A stretch of 64,000 nucleotides of DNA from Amycolatopsis japonica (GCF_000732925.1 NZ_CP008953.1:2046001-2110000), one strand, 5' to 3'. Shown: positions 7,963-17,188, counted from the first letter of the stretch. Notes: a model not told the origin generated them from the sequence alone. Made by a program: numbers and translations.

Positions 7963-9768
7963 ATGCAAGCAGGTCGTCGTCTCGCCGTCGTCGTGCTCGC
8001 GGGGGTGGTGGGCCTCTCGGCCGCCGGGTGCGGGCTCTTCGCCGATTCCGGGCCGGAAGACGCGATCACGGGTTTCCTCGACGGGCTCGCCTCCGGTGAC
8101 GTCGCCGCCGCTGCCTTCTTCACCGATTCGCCGGACGCCGCGCGGTCTTCGGTGGAGATGACGCGGAAGGCGCTTTCCCCGGAGTCGATCAAGGTCGCGG
8201 CCGACGAGGTCCGGCACTCGTCCGGCGCGGACAACGCGACGGCGACCTATCGGCTCACCTGGAACCTCCCGCGCGGCCGGGTCTGGACGTACAAGGCCGA
8301 CGCGCAGCTCCATTCCACCCAGGACGGCTGGAAGGTGCGCTGGCTGCCGACCGTCCTGCACCCGCAGCTGGCCGCGCAGCAGAGCATCGCGCTGAAGGCG
8401 GATCCGCCGGCTCTCGCACCGGTGCTGGACCGCGACGGGACGCCGTTGCTGCGCCCGCAGACAGTCGTCAGCGTCGTGCTCGACCCGGCGAAGGCGGGCG
8501 ACCTGGTGGCCGTCACCGACAAACTCGGCGCGGCGCTCAACCGGTTCGAGGCGTCGGTGACCGGGCAGTCGATCCGCGACGGCGTGAAGACGCTCAAACC
8601 CGGCTCCGGGTATCCGGTGGTGAGCCTGCGGGCGAACAGCTACCAAGAGGTGAAGCCCGAGATCTACGACCTGCCCGGGGTCCGGTTCAGCCAGCAGGAA
8701 AGGCTGCTGCCGGACGACAAGAACTTCGGCAAGCAGGTGCTGCCCGCGGTCCGGTCGCTCGTCGAGGATCAGGTGGAGGGCTCGGCGGGCTGGCGCGTCG
8801 TCACCCTCGACACGGGCGGCGGCGAGATCGTCGACCTGCACTCCGAACACCCCAAACCGGCCCCCGCGGTCGTCAGCACGCTCAGCGTGAAGGCGCAGGG
8901 TTCGGCGGAACGGGCGCTCGCCCCGGTCCCGACGGCGTCCGCGCTCGTCGCGATCCAGCCGTCGACCGGCGAACTGCTCGCGGTGGCGCAGAACGCCCCG
9001 GCGGATCCGCAGGGCGCGATCGCGCTCACCGGCCGCTTCCCGCCGGGCTCCACGTTCAAGATGGCCACCGCCGTCGCGGCGCTGTCCGCGGGCTCGGTGC
9101 GGGCGGACAGCCCGGTGGATTGCCCGGGCACGGCCACCTTCGAGAACCGGACGGTGCCGAACGAGGGCAAGTTCGCCCTCGGTGTCGTCCCGCTCTCCAC
9201 CGCGTTCGCCAAGTCCTGCAACACGACGTTCGCGAAGCTCTCGACCGACCTGCCTCCCGCCGCGCTGACCGACGCCGCGCGCGACCTCGGCGTCGGCGCC
9301 GACTTCGTGATCCCCGGCCTGACGACGATCACCGGTTCGTCGCCGCCGGCGAACACCGTCGCGCAGCGGGCGGAGAACGGGTTCGGTCAGGGGACCGTCG
9401 TGGCGAGCCCGTTCGGGCTGGCGGTCGCCACCGCGACGGTCCAGTCGGGGAAGGTCCCGCTGCCGACGCTGGTGCGGGGGATGGCCACCACGTCGTCCGG
9501 GCTCGGCAAACCGATCAAGCCGGAGGTGCTCGACGCGCTGCGCGGGATGATGCGCGAGGTCGTCACCGACGGCACGGCGACACTGCTCAAGCCGTTGCCG
9601 GACGTCCGGGGCAAGACCGGGACGGCGCAGTTCGGCGACGGCACGCACGCGCACGGCTGGTTCGTCGGCTACACCGGGGACCTGGCCTTCGCGGTGCTGA
9701 CGACCGACGCGGGGACGTCCAGGCCCGCGGTCGAGGCCGCGCAGCGCTTCCTGGCGGGGCTCGGTTAG
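7963..9768 (+). CDS. Penicillin-binding protein, lipoprotein transpeptidase
   Basis: 601 residues from ATG 7963, chosen because it opens directly onto a lipoprotein signal (LSAAGC, Cys23). An NTF2-like MecA_N region follows (EDAITGFLDGLASGDV). The transpeptidase domain carries all three active-site motifs: S363-T-F-K366, S418-C-N420 and K551-T-G553. It should cross-link peptidoglycan on the outer face of the membrane. The arrangement corresponds to Rv2864c of M. tuberculosis. The MecA_N-type PBPs include low-affinity beta-lactam targets; nothing in the sequence shows resistance. Confidence 0.95.
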   Translation: MQAGRRLAVVVLAGVVGLSAAGCGLFADSGPEDAITGFLDGLASGDVAAAAFFTDSPDAARSSVEMTRKALSPESIKVAADEVRHSSGADNATATYRLTWNLPRGRVWTYKADAQLHSTQDGWKVRWLPTVLHPQLAAQQSIALKADPPALAPVLDRDGTPLLRPQTVVSVVLDPAKAGDLVAVTDKLGAALNRFEASVTGQSIRDGVKTLKPGSGYPVVSLRANSYQEVKPEIYDLPGVRFSQQERLLPDDKNFGKQVLPAVRSLVEDQVEGSAGWRVVTLDTGGGEIVDLHSEHPKPAPAVVSTLSVKAQGSAERALAPVPTASALVAIQPSTGELLAVAQNAPADPQGAIALTGRFPPGSTFKMATAVAALSAGSVRADSPVDCPGTATFENRTVPNEGKFALGVVPLSTAFAKSCNTTFAKLSTDLPPAALTDAARDLGVGADFVIPGLTTITGSSPPANTVAQRAENGFGQGTVVASPFGLAVATATVQSGKVPLPTLVRGMATTSSGLGKPIKPEVLDALRGMMREVVTDGTATLLKPLPDVRGKTGTAQFGDGTHAHGWFVGYTGDLAFAVLTTDAGTSRPAVEAAQRFLAGLG

Positions 9769-9791
9769 CCGCCAGGTCGTAGGCTGGACCC

Positions 9792-10649
9792 ATGTCCGTT
9801 CGCTCCCCCTTGAAGCCCGGCGTCCAGACGCCGAGGCGAGTCGTCCCCGCCAGCATCGCCCGTCCCGAGTACGTCGACCGGCCGGCGCCGAAACGCGACA
9901 CGGGCAACGGGGTCCGCACGCCCGAGGTGATCGAGGCGATGCGGGTCGCGAGCCGGATCGCGGCGCAGGCGCTGGAGGAGGGCGGCAAGGCCGTCAAGCC
10001 CGGTGCGACCACCGACGACATCGACAAGGTGATCCACGAGTTCCTGCTGGACAACCACGCGTACCCGTCGACACTCGGCTACCGCGCGTTCCCGAAGTCG
10101 TGCTGCACCTCGCTCAACGAGGTGATCTGCCACGGCATCCCGGATTCGACGGTGATCGAGGACGGCGACATCTGCAACATCGACGTCACCGCGTTCATCG
10201 GCGGCGTCCACGGCGACACCAACGCGACGTTCCTGGCGGGCGACGTCTCGGAGGAGGCGCGGCTGCTGGTCGAGCGCACGCGCGAGGCGACCATGCGCGC
10301 CATCAAGGCCGTCCGCCCCGGCAGGCAGCTCAACGTCATCGGCCGCGTCATCGAGGCGTACGCGAAGCGGTTCGGCTACGGGGTCGTGCGCGACTTCACC
10401 GGCCACGGTGTCGGTCCGGCGTTCCACACCGCGCCGACCGTCCTGCACTACGAGGAGCCGTCCGTCGAGACGGTGATCGAGCAGGGCATGACCTTCACGA
10501 TCGAGCCGATGATCACCCTCGGCACCATCGACTACGACATCTGGGCCGACGACTGGACCGTCACCACCAAGGACAAGAAGTGGACGGCCCAGTTCGAGCA
10601 CACCCTCGTGGTGACCGAGGACGGCGCGGAGATCCTCACGCTGCCGTAG
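9792..10649 (+). CDS. map: Type I methionine aminopeptidase
   Basis: 285 residues, starting at ATG 9792, 23 bases after the PBP gene. The five metal ligands are visible: Asp131 (NIDVTAF), Asp142 (GDTNAT), His205 (TGHGVG), Glu238 (TIEPM) and Glu269 (QFEHT). It removes the initiator methionine from nascent proteins. An N-terminal extension of about 40 residues rich in Pro and Arg resembles the ribosome- or SH3-type extension of mycobacterial MapB. It ends the block syntenic with mycobacteria. Confidence 0.97.
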   Translation: MSVRSPLKPGVQTPRRVVPASIARPEYVDRPAPKRDTGNGVRTPEVIEAMRVASRIAAQALEEGGKAVKPGATTDDIDKVIHEFLLDNHAYPSTLGYRAFPKSCCTSLNEVICHGIPDSTVIEDGDICNIDVTAFIGGVHGDTNATFLAGDVSEEARLLVERTREATMRAIKAVRPGRQLNVIGRVIEAYAKRFGYGVVRDFTGHGVGPAFHTAPTVLHYEEPSVETVIEQGMTFTIEPMITLGTIDYDIWADDWTVTTKDKKWTAQFEHTLVVTEDGAEILTLP

Positions 10650-10657
10650 GCGGGCTG

Positions 10658-10726
10658 AAGGGGCCCTTCACCGCATGCGATGCGGTGAAGGGCCCCTTTG
10701 CTGCGTCCTATGCGGGGAAAGTCCCC
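10658..10726. terminator. Bidirectional terminator between map and the GntR gene
   Basis: Perfect 19-base arms at 10658-10676 and 10680-10698 (AAGGGGCCCTTCACCGCAT and its complement) with a 3-base loop. A second small stem (GGGGA/TCCCC) follows near 10714-10726. It separates two convergent genes and has TGAAGG/CCTTCA edges typical of the family. Confidence 0.85.
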
Positions 10727-10727
10727 T

Positions 10728-11417
10728 TCAGCTCTCGTCCTGCTCCACCCTGGCCAGGAGTTCGTCCAGGAAACCGCACGCCTCGCTGGCGGCACGGTCG
10801 GCGTCGCGGTCGGCGATGGCCTCGGCGAGGCCTTCATGCCCTATCTCCGGCAGATACTCGCGCCCCGGCGTCACGTTCGACGTGGCGGCCACGCTGGCCG
10901 TGATCACTTCGGTGAGCCCGCGGTACATCTCGGTCAGCAGGGTGTTATGTCCACTTTGGACGACCGCGAAGTGGAATTCCGCGTCGAGGCGGGCGAAGTC
11001 CTCCCAATGGCCGTCGCGCAGTTCGGCGTTGCGGCGTTCGAGCAGGGACCGCAGCTCGACGACCTCCTCCTCGGTCCGCGACACGGCCGCGAGCCGGGCG
11101 CCCTCGACCTCGAGGATGCGCCGCACCTGCAGCACCTCGCGCAGTTCGGAACCGCAGAGCCGCCGGATGGCGCCCGAGACCTCGCTCGTCGCCCGCACGT
11201 AGGTTCCGTCGCCCTGGCGGACCTCGAGCAGCCCCGTGTGCGCGAGCGCGCGAACGGCCTCGCGGACGGTGTTGCGTCCGACGCCGAGTTGCCCGGCCAG
11301 CTCAGGTTCCGTCGGAATCCGCTGACCGATGGGCCATTCTCCCTGCGTGACGGCGTCACGCAGCTGCTCGATGACCTGATCGACCAGGCCGGCACGGCGC
11401 GTGGTGGCCAATGGCAC
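10728..11417 (-). CDS. GntR-family regulator with FCD domain (FadR subfamily)
   Basis: 229 residues. The N-terminal winged helix is clear (QRIPTEPELAGQLGVGRNTVREAVRALAHTGLLEVRQGDGTYV). It is followed by an all-helical FCD domain with the metal-site pattern D-x-EFH (ARLDAEFHFAVV) and a later ...EIGHEGLAEAI His. FCD domains usually sense organic acids or similar small ligands. It is divergent from the MFS exporter; the intergenic region presumably contains a shared operator. The start is GTG at 11417 with AGGGAC upstream. Confidence 0.92.
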   Translation of the reverse strand: MPLATTRRAGLVDQVIEQLRDAVTQGEWPIGQRIPTEPELAGQLGVGRNTVREAVRALAHTGLLEVRQGDGTYVRATSEVSGAIRRLCGSELREVLQVRRILEVEGARLAAVSRTEEEVVELRSLLERRNAELRDGHWEDFARLDAEFHFAVVQSGHNTLLTEMYRGLTEVITASVAATSNVTPGREYLPEIGHEGLAEAIADRDADRAASEACGFLDELLARVEQDES

Positions 11418-11489
11418 AGCGTTGTCCCTTCATCCAATCATCCTATGTATGTGATACTAGCCGACGTGCGTGTCGACTCTCGAGAATCC

Positions 11490-12713
11490 GTGGCCCCGTT
11501 CGACGAAAGCCTTGAACTCGAAGGCTCGATCGAAACGGAGTGGCGGCCGGGAGTGATCACCGGCGGCGTTCTGCTCGGTGTCGCGGTGATCCTGGTGGCC
11601 CTCAATCTGCGGCCAGCGATCACCAGTATCGGCCCCATGCTCGGCGAAATGCGCGACGACCTCGGCGCCACGGCGACCTGGGCCGGCGTGCTCACCACGC
11701 TCCCCGGCCTCTGTTTCGCCGCCGCCGGACTCGCCGCGCCGCTGCTGGCCCGCCGGTTCGGCATCGGCGCGGCCATCGCGTCCGCGCTTTCGGTGCTGGC
11801 CGTCGGCCTGGTGCTGCGCGTGATCGACGGACCGTACGTCGTGCTTGGGGGAACCCTGGTCGCCACGGCGGGAATCGCCTTGGCGAACGTACTGATCCCG
11901 GTCGTCATCAGGGACTCCTTCCCGGCACGTGTCGGCATGATGACCGGCGTGTACACCGCCGCTCTGCAGGGCGGGGGCGCCCTGGGGTCCGCGCTCACCC
12001 CTCCCTTGGAGAACGCGTTCGGCGGCTGGCGCCAAGGTCTCGGCGCCTGGTCGGTCTTGGCGGTGCTCGCACTCCTCGTCTGGATTCTCGCAGCCCGCGG
12101 TGCGGGACGTGCGCCCGTTGCCGAGGCAGGCAAGCAGGGTAGCGGGCGATCGCTCCTGCGTAGCCCCCTTGCGTGGATGGTCACGCTTTTCTTCGGCACT
12201 CAGGCCTTTTTGGCCTACGTCGTGATGGGCTGGCTGCCGGAGGTGATGATCGACGCGGGGGTGAGCAAGGGTGATTCCGGGCTGCTGCTCGGGTTGATCT
12301 CGCTCATCGCCGTCCCGATCAGTCTCGTGGTGGCGCCGATGGCGGCCCGGCACAAGAGCCAGAGCCCGTGGATCGTCGGGCTGGGCGTTCCCGGCTTCGT
12401 CGGCATGGTCGGCATGATGGTCGCGCCCGCCGCTTCGCCGCTGCTCTGGTGCCTCCTCATCGGGCTCGGGATGAGCGTCTTCTCGCTCGCGCTGACGGTG
12501 ATCGCGCTGCGGGCTCGCACCGGCGAGGACACCGCGCGGCTGTCGGGGATGGCGCAGGGCATCGGCTACCTGATGGCGGCCGTCGGGCCGTTCCTCTTCG
12601 GGCTGCTTCACGACCTCACCCACGGCTGGACCGTCCCCTGGATCATGATGCTCGTGGTCTTCGCCGCTCAGATGACCTTCGGTGCCTTCGCCGGTCGTCG
12701 CCGCTTCGTCTGA
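11490..12713 (+). CDS. MFS transporter, CynX/NimT type
   Basis: The frame is open far upstream, but homology begins at about 11540. GTG at 11490 is taken as start (407 residues); ATG 11445 and GTG 11466 are in frame, but 11445 lies inside the presumed divergent promoter. Twelve helices are readable. Family markers include ALNLRPAITSIGPMLGE in helix 1, GVLTTLPGLCFAAAG and LSGMAQGIGYLMAAVGP. CynX/NimT members move cyanate, 2-nitroimidazole or similar small molecules. The divergent GntR gene is the likely regulator. The stop codon TGA is part of a palindrome used by the next promoter. Confidence 0.85.
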   Translation: MAPFDESLELEGSIETEWRPGVITGGVLLGVAVILVALNLRPAITSIGPMLGEMRDDLGATATWAGVLTTLPGLCFAAAGLAAPLLARRFGIGAAIASALSVLAVGLVLRVIDGPYVVLGGTLVATAGIALANVLIPVVIRDSFPARVGMMTGVYTAALQGGGALGSALTPPLENAFGGWRQGLGAWSVLAVLALLVWILAARGAGRAPVAEAGKQGSGRSLLRSPLAWMVTLFFGTQAFLAYVVMGWLPEVMIDAGVSKGDSGLLLGLISLIAVPISLVVAPMAARHKSQSPWIVGLGVPGFVGMVGMMVAPAASPLLWCLLIGLGMSVFSLALTVIALRARTGEDTARLSGMAQGIGYLMAAVGPFLFGLLHDLTHGWTVPWIMMLVVFAAQMTFGAFAGRRRFV

Positions 12714-12782
12714 ACGCGTTCAAAAAACTTCTTGACCCGTCCCGGGGCGGAGCCATAACCTGAGCGAGTTGAACCTGTTCAA
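12711..12782 (+). promoter_or_regulatory. Promoter bracketed by two GAACnnGTTC palindromes
   Basis: TGAACGCGTTCA (12711-12722) and TTGAACCTGTTCAA (12769-12782) are two versions of one palindrome. Each is followed by a run of A and CT, so they are also direct repeats. Between them lies a recognisable sigma-70-like promoter: TTGACC at 12732-12737 and TAACCT at 12756-12761, with 18 bases between. The downstream palindrome would fall at about +8 to +20. This is the layout of a repressor-controlled promoter (TetR-like operators), driving the 12805 gene. Confidence 0.65.
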
Positions 12783-12804
12783 AAACTCGGTCCTGGGGGT
12801 CGGC

Positions 12805-13281
12805 GTGGTGGAGGGACTGGCGTACGGCTCGGCTCTGGCGTGTTTCGCCGCGGTGTGCGTCGCCGTGGTGCCGGAGCGGGCGCCCGCGGTGCTCTCGCCG
12901 CACGAGTTCTACCGCGCCGTCGACCGGGTGTGCGTGCAGGTGTGGAAGGACAGTGGCGCCGATATCCAGCGCTACTGGCCGGATCCGGAGGGGGAGGCCG
13001 CGACGGAGCTGCGCAAGTGGCAGCACTACGTCGCGGTGAAGGTGGACGACGCCAAGGACGTCCTCAAGGGGGCGATGGGGGTCCGCACGGTGCCAGGAGG
13101 GGCGGCATCGGCGCGGGAGGAGTTCTTGGCGGCGACCCGCCGGTACGTCGAGGCGGGTGAGCGGTTCTCGGGGGAGGGGGCCCGCTCGCCCGCCCTGATG
13201 GCCGTCTCGGACACCACGGGGAACGCGGTCGGCGAGCTGGCGGCACGGAACGGGGCCCGCGCCTGCGGCCGCGTCGTCTGA
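12805..13281 (+). CDS. Secreted hypothetical protein
   Basis: The frame runs from 12769, but that TTG lies inside the operator; GTG at 12805 (GGGGGT five bases upstream) gives 158 residues. The N-terminus is hydrophobic (GLAYGSALACFAAVCVAVVP) and reads as a signal or anchor sequence. The rest is helical and charged, with a repeated amphipathic pattern (DRVCVQVWKDSGADIQRYW, ELRKWQHYVAVKVDDAKDVL, REEFLAATRRYVEAGERF). Three Cys remain in or after the anchor. I do not recognise the family. It is probably regulated through the paired palindromes upstream. Confidence 0.65.
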   Translation: MVEGLAYGSALACFAAVCVAVVPERAPAVLSPHEFYRAVDRVCVQVWKDSGADIQRYWPDPEGEAATELRKWQHYVAVKVDDAKDVLKGAMGVRTVPGGAASAREEFLAATRRYVEAGERFSGEGARSPALMAVSDTTGNAVGELAARNGARACGRVV

Positions 13282-13285
13282 CCGG

Positions 13286-13351
13286 CGCATTTAGTCCTCT
13301 GAATGCGCCTCACCCGGGCGTCCGGGGAGCGCATTCAGAGGACTAAATGCG
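13286..13351. terminator. 23-bp palindrome between convergent genes
   Basis: Perfect arms at 13286-13308 and 13329-13351 (outer CGCATTTAGTCCTCTGAATG), with a 20-base loop that itself contains a CCCGGGCGTCCGGGG stem. A bidirectional terminator for the secreted protein gene and mtr. Confidence 0.8.
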
Positions 13352-13358
13352 GCGAGGG

Positions 13359-14753
13359 TCAGTCCAGGGGCAGGTTCAGCAGTGCGTTCTCGACCAGTTC
13401 CGGCATCGCCGGGTGGATCCAGTACTGCCCACGCGCCATGCTCTTCGCGTCCAGCCCGAAGCTCATCGCCTGGATCAGCGGCTGGATCACCGAAGACGCC
13501 TGCGGGCCGATGATGTGCGCGCCCAGCAGCTGCCCGGTGGCCGGGTCGGCGAGCAGCTTCGCGAAGCCGGTGGTGTCCTCCATCGCCCAGCCGTAGGCGA
13601 TGCCGGCGTAGTCCTGATGCGACGTCACGTACGACACGCCACGCTCGCGCGCCTCGCGTTCGGTCAGCCCGACGGAGGCGACCTGCGGCGAGGTGAACAC
13701 CGCGTGCGGGACGAACCGGTGGTCGGCTTCGATCCGCTCGTCCGGGTGCAACAGGTTGTGCTGCACCACGCGCTGCTCGTGGTTCGCGACGTGCTTCAGC
13801 TCGAAGACCGACGAGATGTCGCCGAGCGCGTAGATCCCGTCGACCACGGTCTGCTGGTACTCGTCGACCACGACGTGCCCGCGCTCGCCCGTGGTCACGC
13901 CGGTGGCGGCGACGTCCAGGAGGTCGGAGTTCGGCGTGCGTCCGGTCGCGACCAGCAGCACGTCGGCCTCGACGGTTTCGGCGCCCTCCGGGCCTTCGAG
14001 GTCCAGTGCGACACCCGACGCGGTCTTGCGTGCTCGCACGGTCTTCCGGTCGAGCCGGACGTCGAACCGCTGCGCGGCCAGCTCGGTGAACCGGGCGCTG
14101 ACGTCGTCGTCCTCGGACCGCAGCAGCGCGCCGGAGCGGTTGACCACGGTCACGTCCACTCCGAACGAGGCGAAGACGTGCGCGAACTCGGCCGCGATGT
14201 AGCCGCCGCCGAGGATCACGATGCTCGACGGCAGCTCGTCGAGCCGCATCACCGTGTCGGAGGTGTGGTAGCCGGTCTCGGCGAGGCCGGGGATGTCCGG
14301 GATCACCGGTCGCCCACCGGCGGCGAGCACGAACTTGTCGGCGGTGATCGTCTCGGCCGGGCGGCCGTCGGAGTAGCTCACCCGAAGTTCCTTGTGCCCG
14401 GTGAAGCGGCCTTCGCCCTCGTACACGGTGACGTTCTTGTTGTCCTCGTGCTGGACGCGGTACTCCCGGCCGCCGGCGGCGATCGGGTCGATCCGGCCGA
14501 AGATCCGGTCGCGCACGTCGCGCCAGCGGACGCCGGTCAGCTCCTCGTCGACGCCGAACTTCGACGACGTGGCGGGGGTGGCCGCGACGTTGGCGGCGTG
14601 CACGAACATCTTCGTCGGGATGCAGCCCACGTTCAGGCAGGTGCCGCCGAACGTGCCCTTCTCCACGATCGCCGTGTTCCAGTCCGCGAAACGCGGGTCG
14701 AGGATCGAGTTGCCCGATCCGGTACCGACGATCACCAGGTCGTAGTGGGGCAC
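13359..14753 (-). CDS. mtr: Mycothione reductase
   Basis: 464 residues from GTG 14753, selected because AAGGAAG lies just upstream and the product starts PHYDLVIVGTGSGNSI. It is a flavoprotein disulfide reductase that reduces oxidised mycothiol with NADPH. FAD motif GTGSGN at 10-15, redox-active Cys39 and Cys44 (GGTCLNVGCIPTK), NAD(P)H motif GGGYIAAEFA, and the C-terminal HPAMPELVENAL carrying the catalytic His. The Cys positions are those of mycobacterial Mtr. It indicates a mycothiol-producing actinomycete. Confidence 0.95.
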   Translation of the reverse strand: MPHYDLVIVGTGSGNSILDPRFADWNTAIVEKGTFGGTCLNVGCIPTKMFVHAANVAATPATSSKFGVDEELTGVRWRDVRDRIFGRIDPIAAGGREYRVQHEDNKNVTVYEGEGRFTGHKELRVSYSDGRPAETITADKFVLAAGGRPVIPDIPGLAETGYHTSDTVMRLDELPSSIVILGGGYIAAEFAHVFASFGVDVTVVNRSGALLRSEDDDVSARFTELAAQRFDVRLDRKTVRARKTASGVALDLEGPEGAETVEADVLLVATGRTPNSDLLDVAATGVTTGERGHVVVDEYQQTVVDGIYALGDISSVFELKHVANHEQRVVQHNLLHPDERIEADHRFVPHAVFTSPQVASVGLTEREARERGVSYVTSHQDYAGIAYGWAMEDTTGFAKLLADPATGQLLGAHIIGPQASSVIQPLIQAMSFGLDAKSMARGQYWIHPAMPELVENALLNLPLD

Positions 14754-14829
14754 GCTGTCTTCCTTTGCGGCGGGAGCGGGGATGGTTCCGACTCTAGCCA
14801 ACTTGTCACGGCGGCCGGTTGTTCCCGGT

Positions 14830-15672
14830 TCAGCGGCCGGTGGAGCTGAAGTGCATCCGGTCCGTCGGCGTCGTCCAGGAGCCGCCCCACGTCCAGCCGA
14901 TCGCGGCGAAGGCGGCCACCGTCGGATCGCCGGCGGTGATCATCCCCGGCCGCCGGTTTCCCCGGTCGAGGTACGCCGACGCGAGTTCGGGCAGGACCAG
15001 GTCGCCCTTGGTGTACGGGTTGCAGAACGGGTCGACGTCGATCGCGAGCCCGTAGGCGTGCGCAGACCAGTTCGTCAGGCCGCGGGCCGGACGGCAGACG
15101 AAGGCGTTGGTGTTGTTCCCGTCACCCGTCGGGGGAGCGGTGAGTTCGGCGGGAGCGGTCACGCGCATTTCCTCGATCGGGAACTTCGCGGCGAACAACC
15201 GCCCGAACACGGTGACGACGGCGTTCGCGACCGACGCGTTCACGAGCATTTCCCCGGTGTGCGCGCGGCCGTCGAAACCCCAGAACGACAACGTGAGATA
15301 GCGCAGTTCGCCCGCCGTGACCGGGCAGGCGGGCTGCCACGTGCTGCGCGCGAGAACCCCTGCGGGAACGGGATTCACCGTGCCCGCGAACCGGTTCCCG
15401 GCGGGCGGGGGCAACAGGTCGGCGGTCGGCAGGGAACGGTTCGCCAGTACGGGAGGAGTCGGGAGGATCTGCCCGAAACCGTCACGGCGCAAGGGAAGCG
15501 GCTTCGCGCCGACCTGCCAGACCGGTGCGGGCGGCGGGACCGACGTGGCCGGAGTCGTTGCCGCCGAAGAGGTTTCCGCGGGAGGGGCGGGAACGGGGCC
15601 GGGCGGCGCGGGGCTCGAACACGAAGAAAGCAGAAGGGCCGTAGCCGCCAGAACCGTCGCCGTAGCCCGCAC
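14830..15672 (-). CDS. M15-type peptidase-like lipoprotein
   Basis: GTG at 15672 leads directly into a lipoprotein signal (LAATALLLSSC), giving 280 residues. A Pro/Ala-rich linker of about 90 residues follows. The C-terminal domain has the zinc peptidase pattern of the M15 D-Ala-D-Ala carboxypeptidase clan: SAHAYGLAIDVDPFCNPY (H-x3-G-x-A-x-D) and, further on, WTWGGSWTTPTDRMHFS with the last zinc His. It should act on peptidoglycan stems at the outer face of the membrane. Nothing in the neighbourhood (no VanH/A/X) suggests glycopeptide resistance. Confidence 0.82.
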   Translation of the reverse strand: MRATATVLAATALLLSSCSSPAPPGPVPAPPAETSSAATTPATSVPPPAPVWQVGAKPLPLRRDGFGQILPTPPVLANRSLPTADLLPPPAGNRFAGTVNPVPAGVLARSTWQPACPVTAGELRYLTLSFWGFDGRAHTGEMLVNASVANAVVTVFGRLFAAKFPIEEMRVTAPAELTAPPTGDGNNTNAFVCRPARGLTNWSAHAYGLAIDVDPFCNPYTKGDLVLPELASAYLDRGNRRPGMITAGDPTVAAFAAIGWTWGGSWTTPTDRMHFSSTGR

Positions 15673-15838
15673 GACGTCCAGGGTGACAGATGCGTTCGGT
15701 GAGCACAGTTCCACCCGTTTCAGTGACACCGCATCGGGCTTTCTCCGATTAGGGTATTCGCGATCGCTCGTGTACGCGCTGGAGTCGAATGACTTCCCAG
15801 GGTTTGACCGTACGTACGCCCCGGTGAAGGGAAAGAAC

Positions 15839-16672
15839 ATGCCCAAGAAGTCACGTCGCACGCTGCTGCTCGCGGTCGGAGCGGTCCTCGCGACGGCGGT
15901 GATGGTGCCGGTCGCGGTCAACAGCGCGTCGGCGGACGACAGCGCGGTGAGCGGGCCGGATCAGGCCGCCCAGCCGCGGATCGTGGGCGGTGGCAAGGCT
16001 TCGGTCTCGCAGTATCCGTACGCGGTCTACTTGGCCGATCGCGGCGGCAACCAGTACTGCGGCGCGGTGATCGTCAGCTCCACGACGGTCGCAACGGCGG
16101 CGCACTGCGCGGTCGCGGTCAAACGCGCCGACGTCCGCGTGGTGGCGGGTCGCGAGGACAAGCGTTCGCGCGACGGCGTCGAGCTGCGGGTCTCGCGGAT
16201 CTGGGTCAGCCCCGACTACAGCGGCGATCCCGGCAAGGGCGACGACATCGCGGTGATGACGGTCAGCGGTCAGCTGCCGTACCGGCCAGCGAAGGTCGCG
16301 GACAACGGCAACGCCGACCTGTACCAGGAAGGCACGAAGGCGACGGTCCTCGGCTGGGGCCGGGTCGCCGACGGCGGCGCGCGGTCGGACTACCTGCGCA
16401 GCGCGGTCGTCCCCGTGGTCAGCGACAAGACCTGCCGCACCGCGTACTCCGGCTACGACCCGAGCGACATGGTGTGCGCCGGCTACGACGAGGGCGGCGT
16501 CGACGCCTGCCAGGGCGATTCGGGCGGACCGCTCATGGTGGGGGACACGCTGATCGGCATCGTGTCGTTCGGCGAAGGCTGCGCGAAGGCGGGCAAACCC
16601 GGTGTTTACACCCGCGTCTCCCACTTCGCGAACGAGATCTCCCAGCAGAAGAACCGGGGCCTGATCGGCTGA
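15839..16672 (+). CDS. Secreted trypsin-like serine protease (S1A)
   Basis: 277 residues from ATG 15839, with GGGAAAG just upstream. Signal peptide to about residue 32, short pro-segment, then the mature N-terminus RIVGGGKASVSQYP, where the Ile inserts on activation. Catalytic His89 (TAAHC), Asp136 (DDIAVM) and Ser228 (GDSGGP) are present. The specificity residue six before Ser228 is Asp222, so cleavage after Lys/Arg is expected, as in streptomycete trypsin. The C-terminus YTRVSHFANEI is the usual final helix. It is divergent from the M15 lipoprotein. Confidence 0.93.
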   Translation: MPKKSRRTLLLAVGAVLATAVMVPVAVNSASADDSAVSGPDQAAQPRIVGGGKASVSQYPYAVYLADRGGNQYCGAVIVSSTTVATAAHCAVAVKRADVRVVAGREDKRSRDGVELRVSRIWVSPDYSGDPGKGDDIAVMTVSGQLPYRPAKVADNGNADLYQEGTKATVLGWGRVADGGARSDYLRSAVVPVVSDKTCRTAYSGYDPSDMVCAGYDEGGVDACQGDSGGPLMVGDTLIGIVSFGEGCAKAGKPGVYTRVSHFANEISQQKNRGLIG

Positions 16673-16705
16673 TCGGTGCCTTCTTCACGCCCGATGTGCT
16701 AACAA

Positions 16706-17188
16706 GTGGGCGTGAGCACCGACACCCCGATCATCGAGACCTCGTCGTTCCCGCTGTCCGTCGCCGGTGACGAGATCACCGCCGCGCAGCTGCACGGCAT
16801 CCTCCGCCTGCGCGTGGACGTGTTCGTCGTCGAGCAGGACTGCGCCTATCACGAGATCGACGGACGCGACCTCCTGCCCGGCACGCGGCACCTCTGGGTC
16901 GGCGGTTCCGTCGCCGTCGACTCGTACCTGCGGGTGTTGCAGGACGCCGGCGGCACCTTCCGCATCGGCCGGGTGTGCACGGCCGTCCGCTCACGCGGCA
17001 AAGGGCTCGCGGGACGGCTGATGGAGACCGCCCTCGCGGGGATCGGGGACGCGCCGTGCGTCCTCGACGCGCAGACGTACGCGACGAAGTTCTACGCCAA
17101 GTACGGCTTCGTGGTGGAGGGCGAGGAGTTCATGGAAGACGGGATCCCGCACCTCACGATGTGGCGCCGGGAGGCGCCGCAGCCGTGA
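16706..17188 (+). CDS. ElaA-like GNAT N-acetyltransferase
   Basis: 160 residues. The early LRVDVFVVEQDCAYHEIDGRD block is the ElaA signature, followed by a GNAT core with RVCTAVRSRGKGLAGRLMETAL (acetyl-CoA loop) and AQTYATKFYAKYGFVVEGEEFMEDGIPH. The start is GTG at 16706 or 16712. The last 35 bases overlap the 3' end of bioF on the other strand. The substrate is unknown. Confidence 0.88.
   Translation: MGVSTDTPIIETSSFPLSVAGDEITAAQLHGILRLRVDVFVVEQDCAYHEIDGRDLLPGTRHLWVGGSVAVDSYLRVLQDAGGTFRIGRVCTAVRSRGKGLAGRLMETALAGIGDAPCVLDAQTYATKFYAKYGFVVEGEEFMEDGIPHLTMWRREAPQP

Noticed and set aside
7828..9654. Long reverse-strand frame opposite the PBP gene
   Set aside because: Arg/Gly-rich without motifs; the forward frame has lipobox and all PBP active-site motifs.
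10698..11444. Upstream extension of the MFS frame through the GntR gene
   Set aside because: This is the antisense of the GntR coding region; membrane-transporter homology starts only at about 11540.
12711..12782. KstR cholesterol regulon site
   Set aside because: Core AACnnGTT agrees, but flanks differ and no sterol genes are in the window.
14830..15672. VanY-type vancomycin resistance gene
   Set aside because: Shares only the M15 zinc signature; no resistance ligase or dehydrogenase genes nearby, and lipoprotein M15 enzymes are common cell-wall enzymes.
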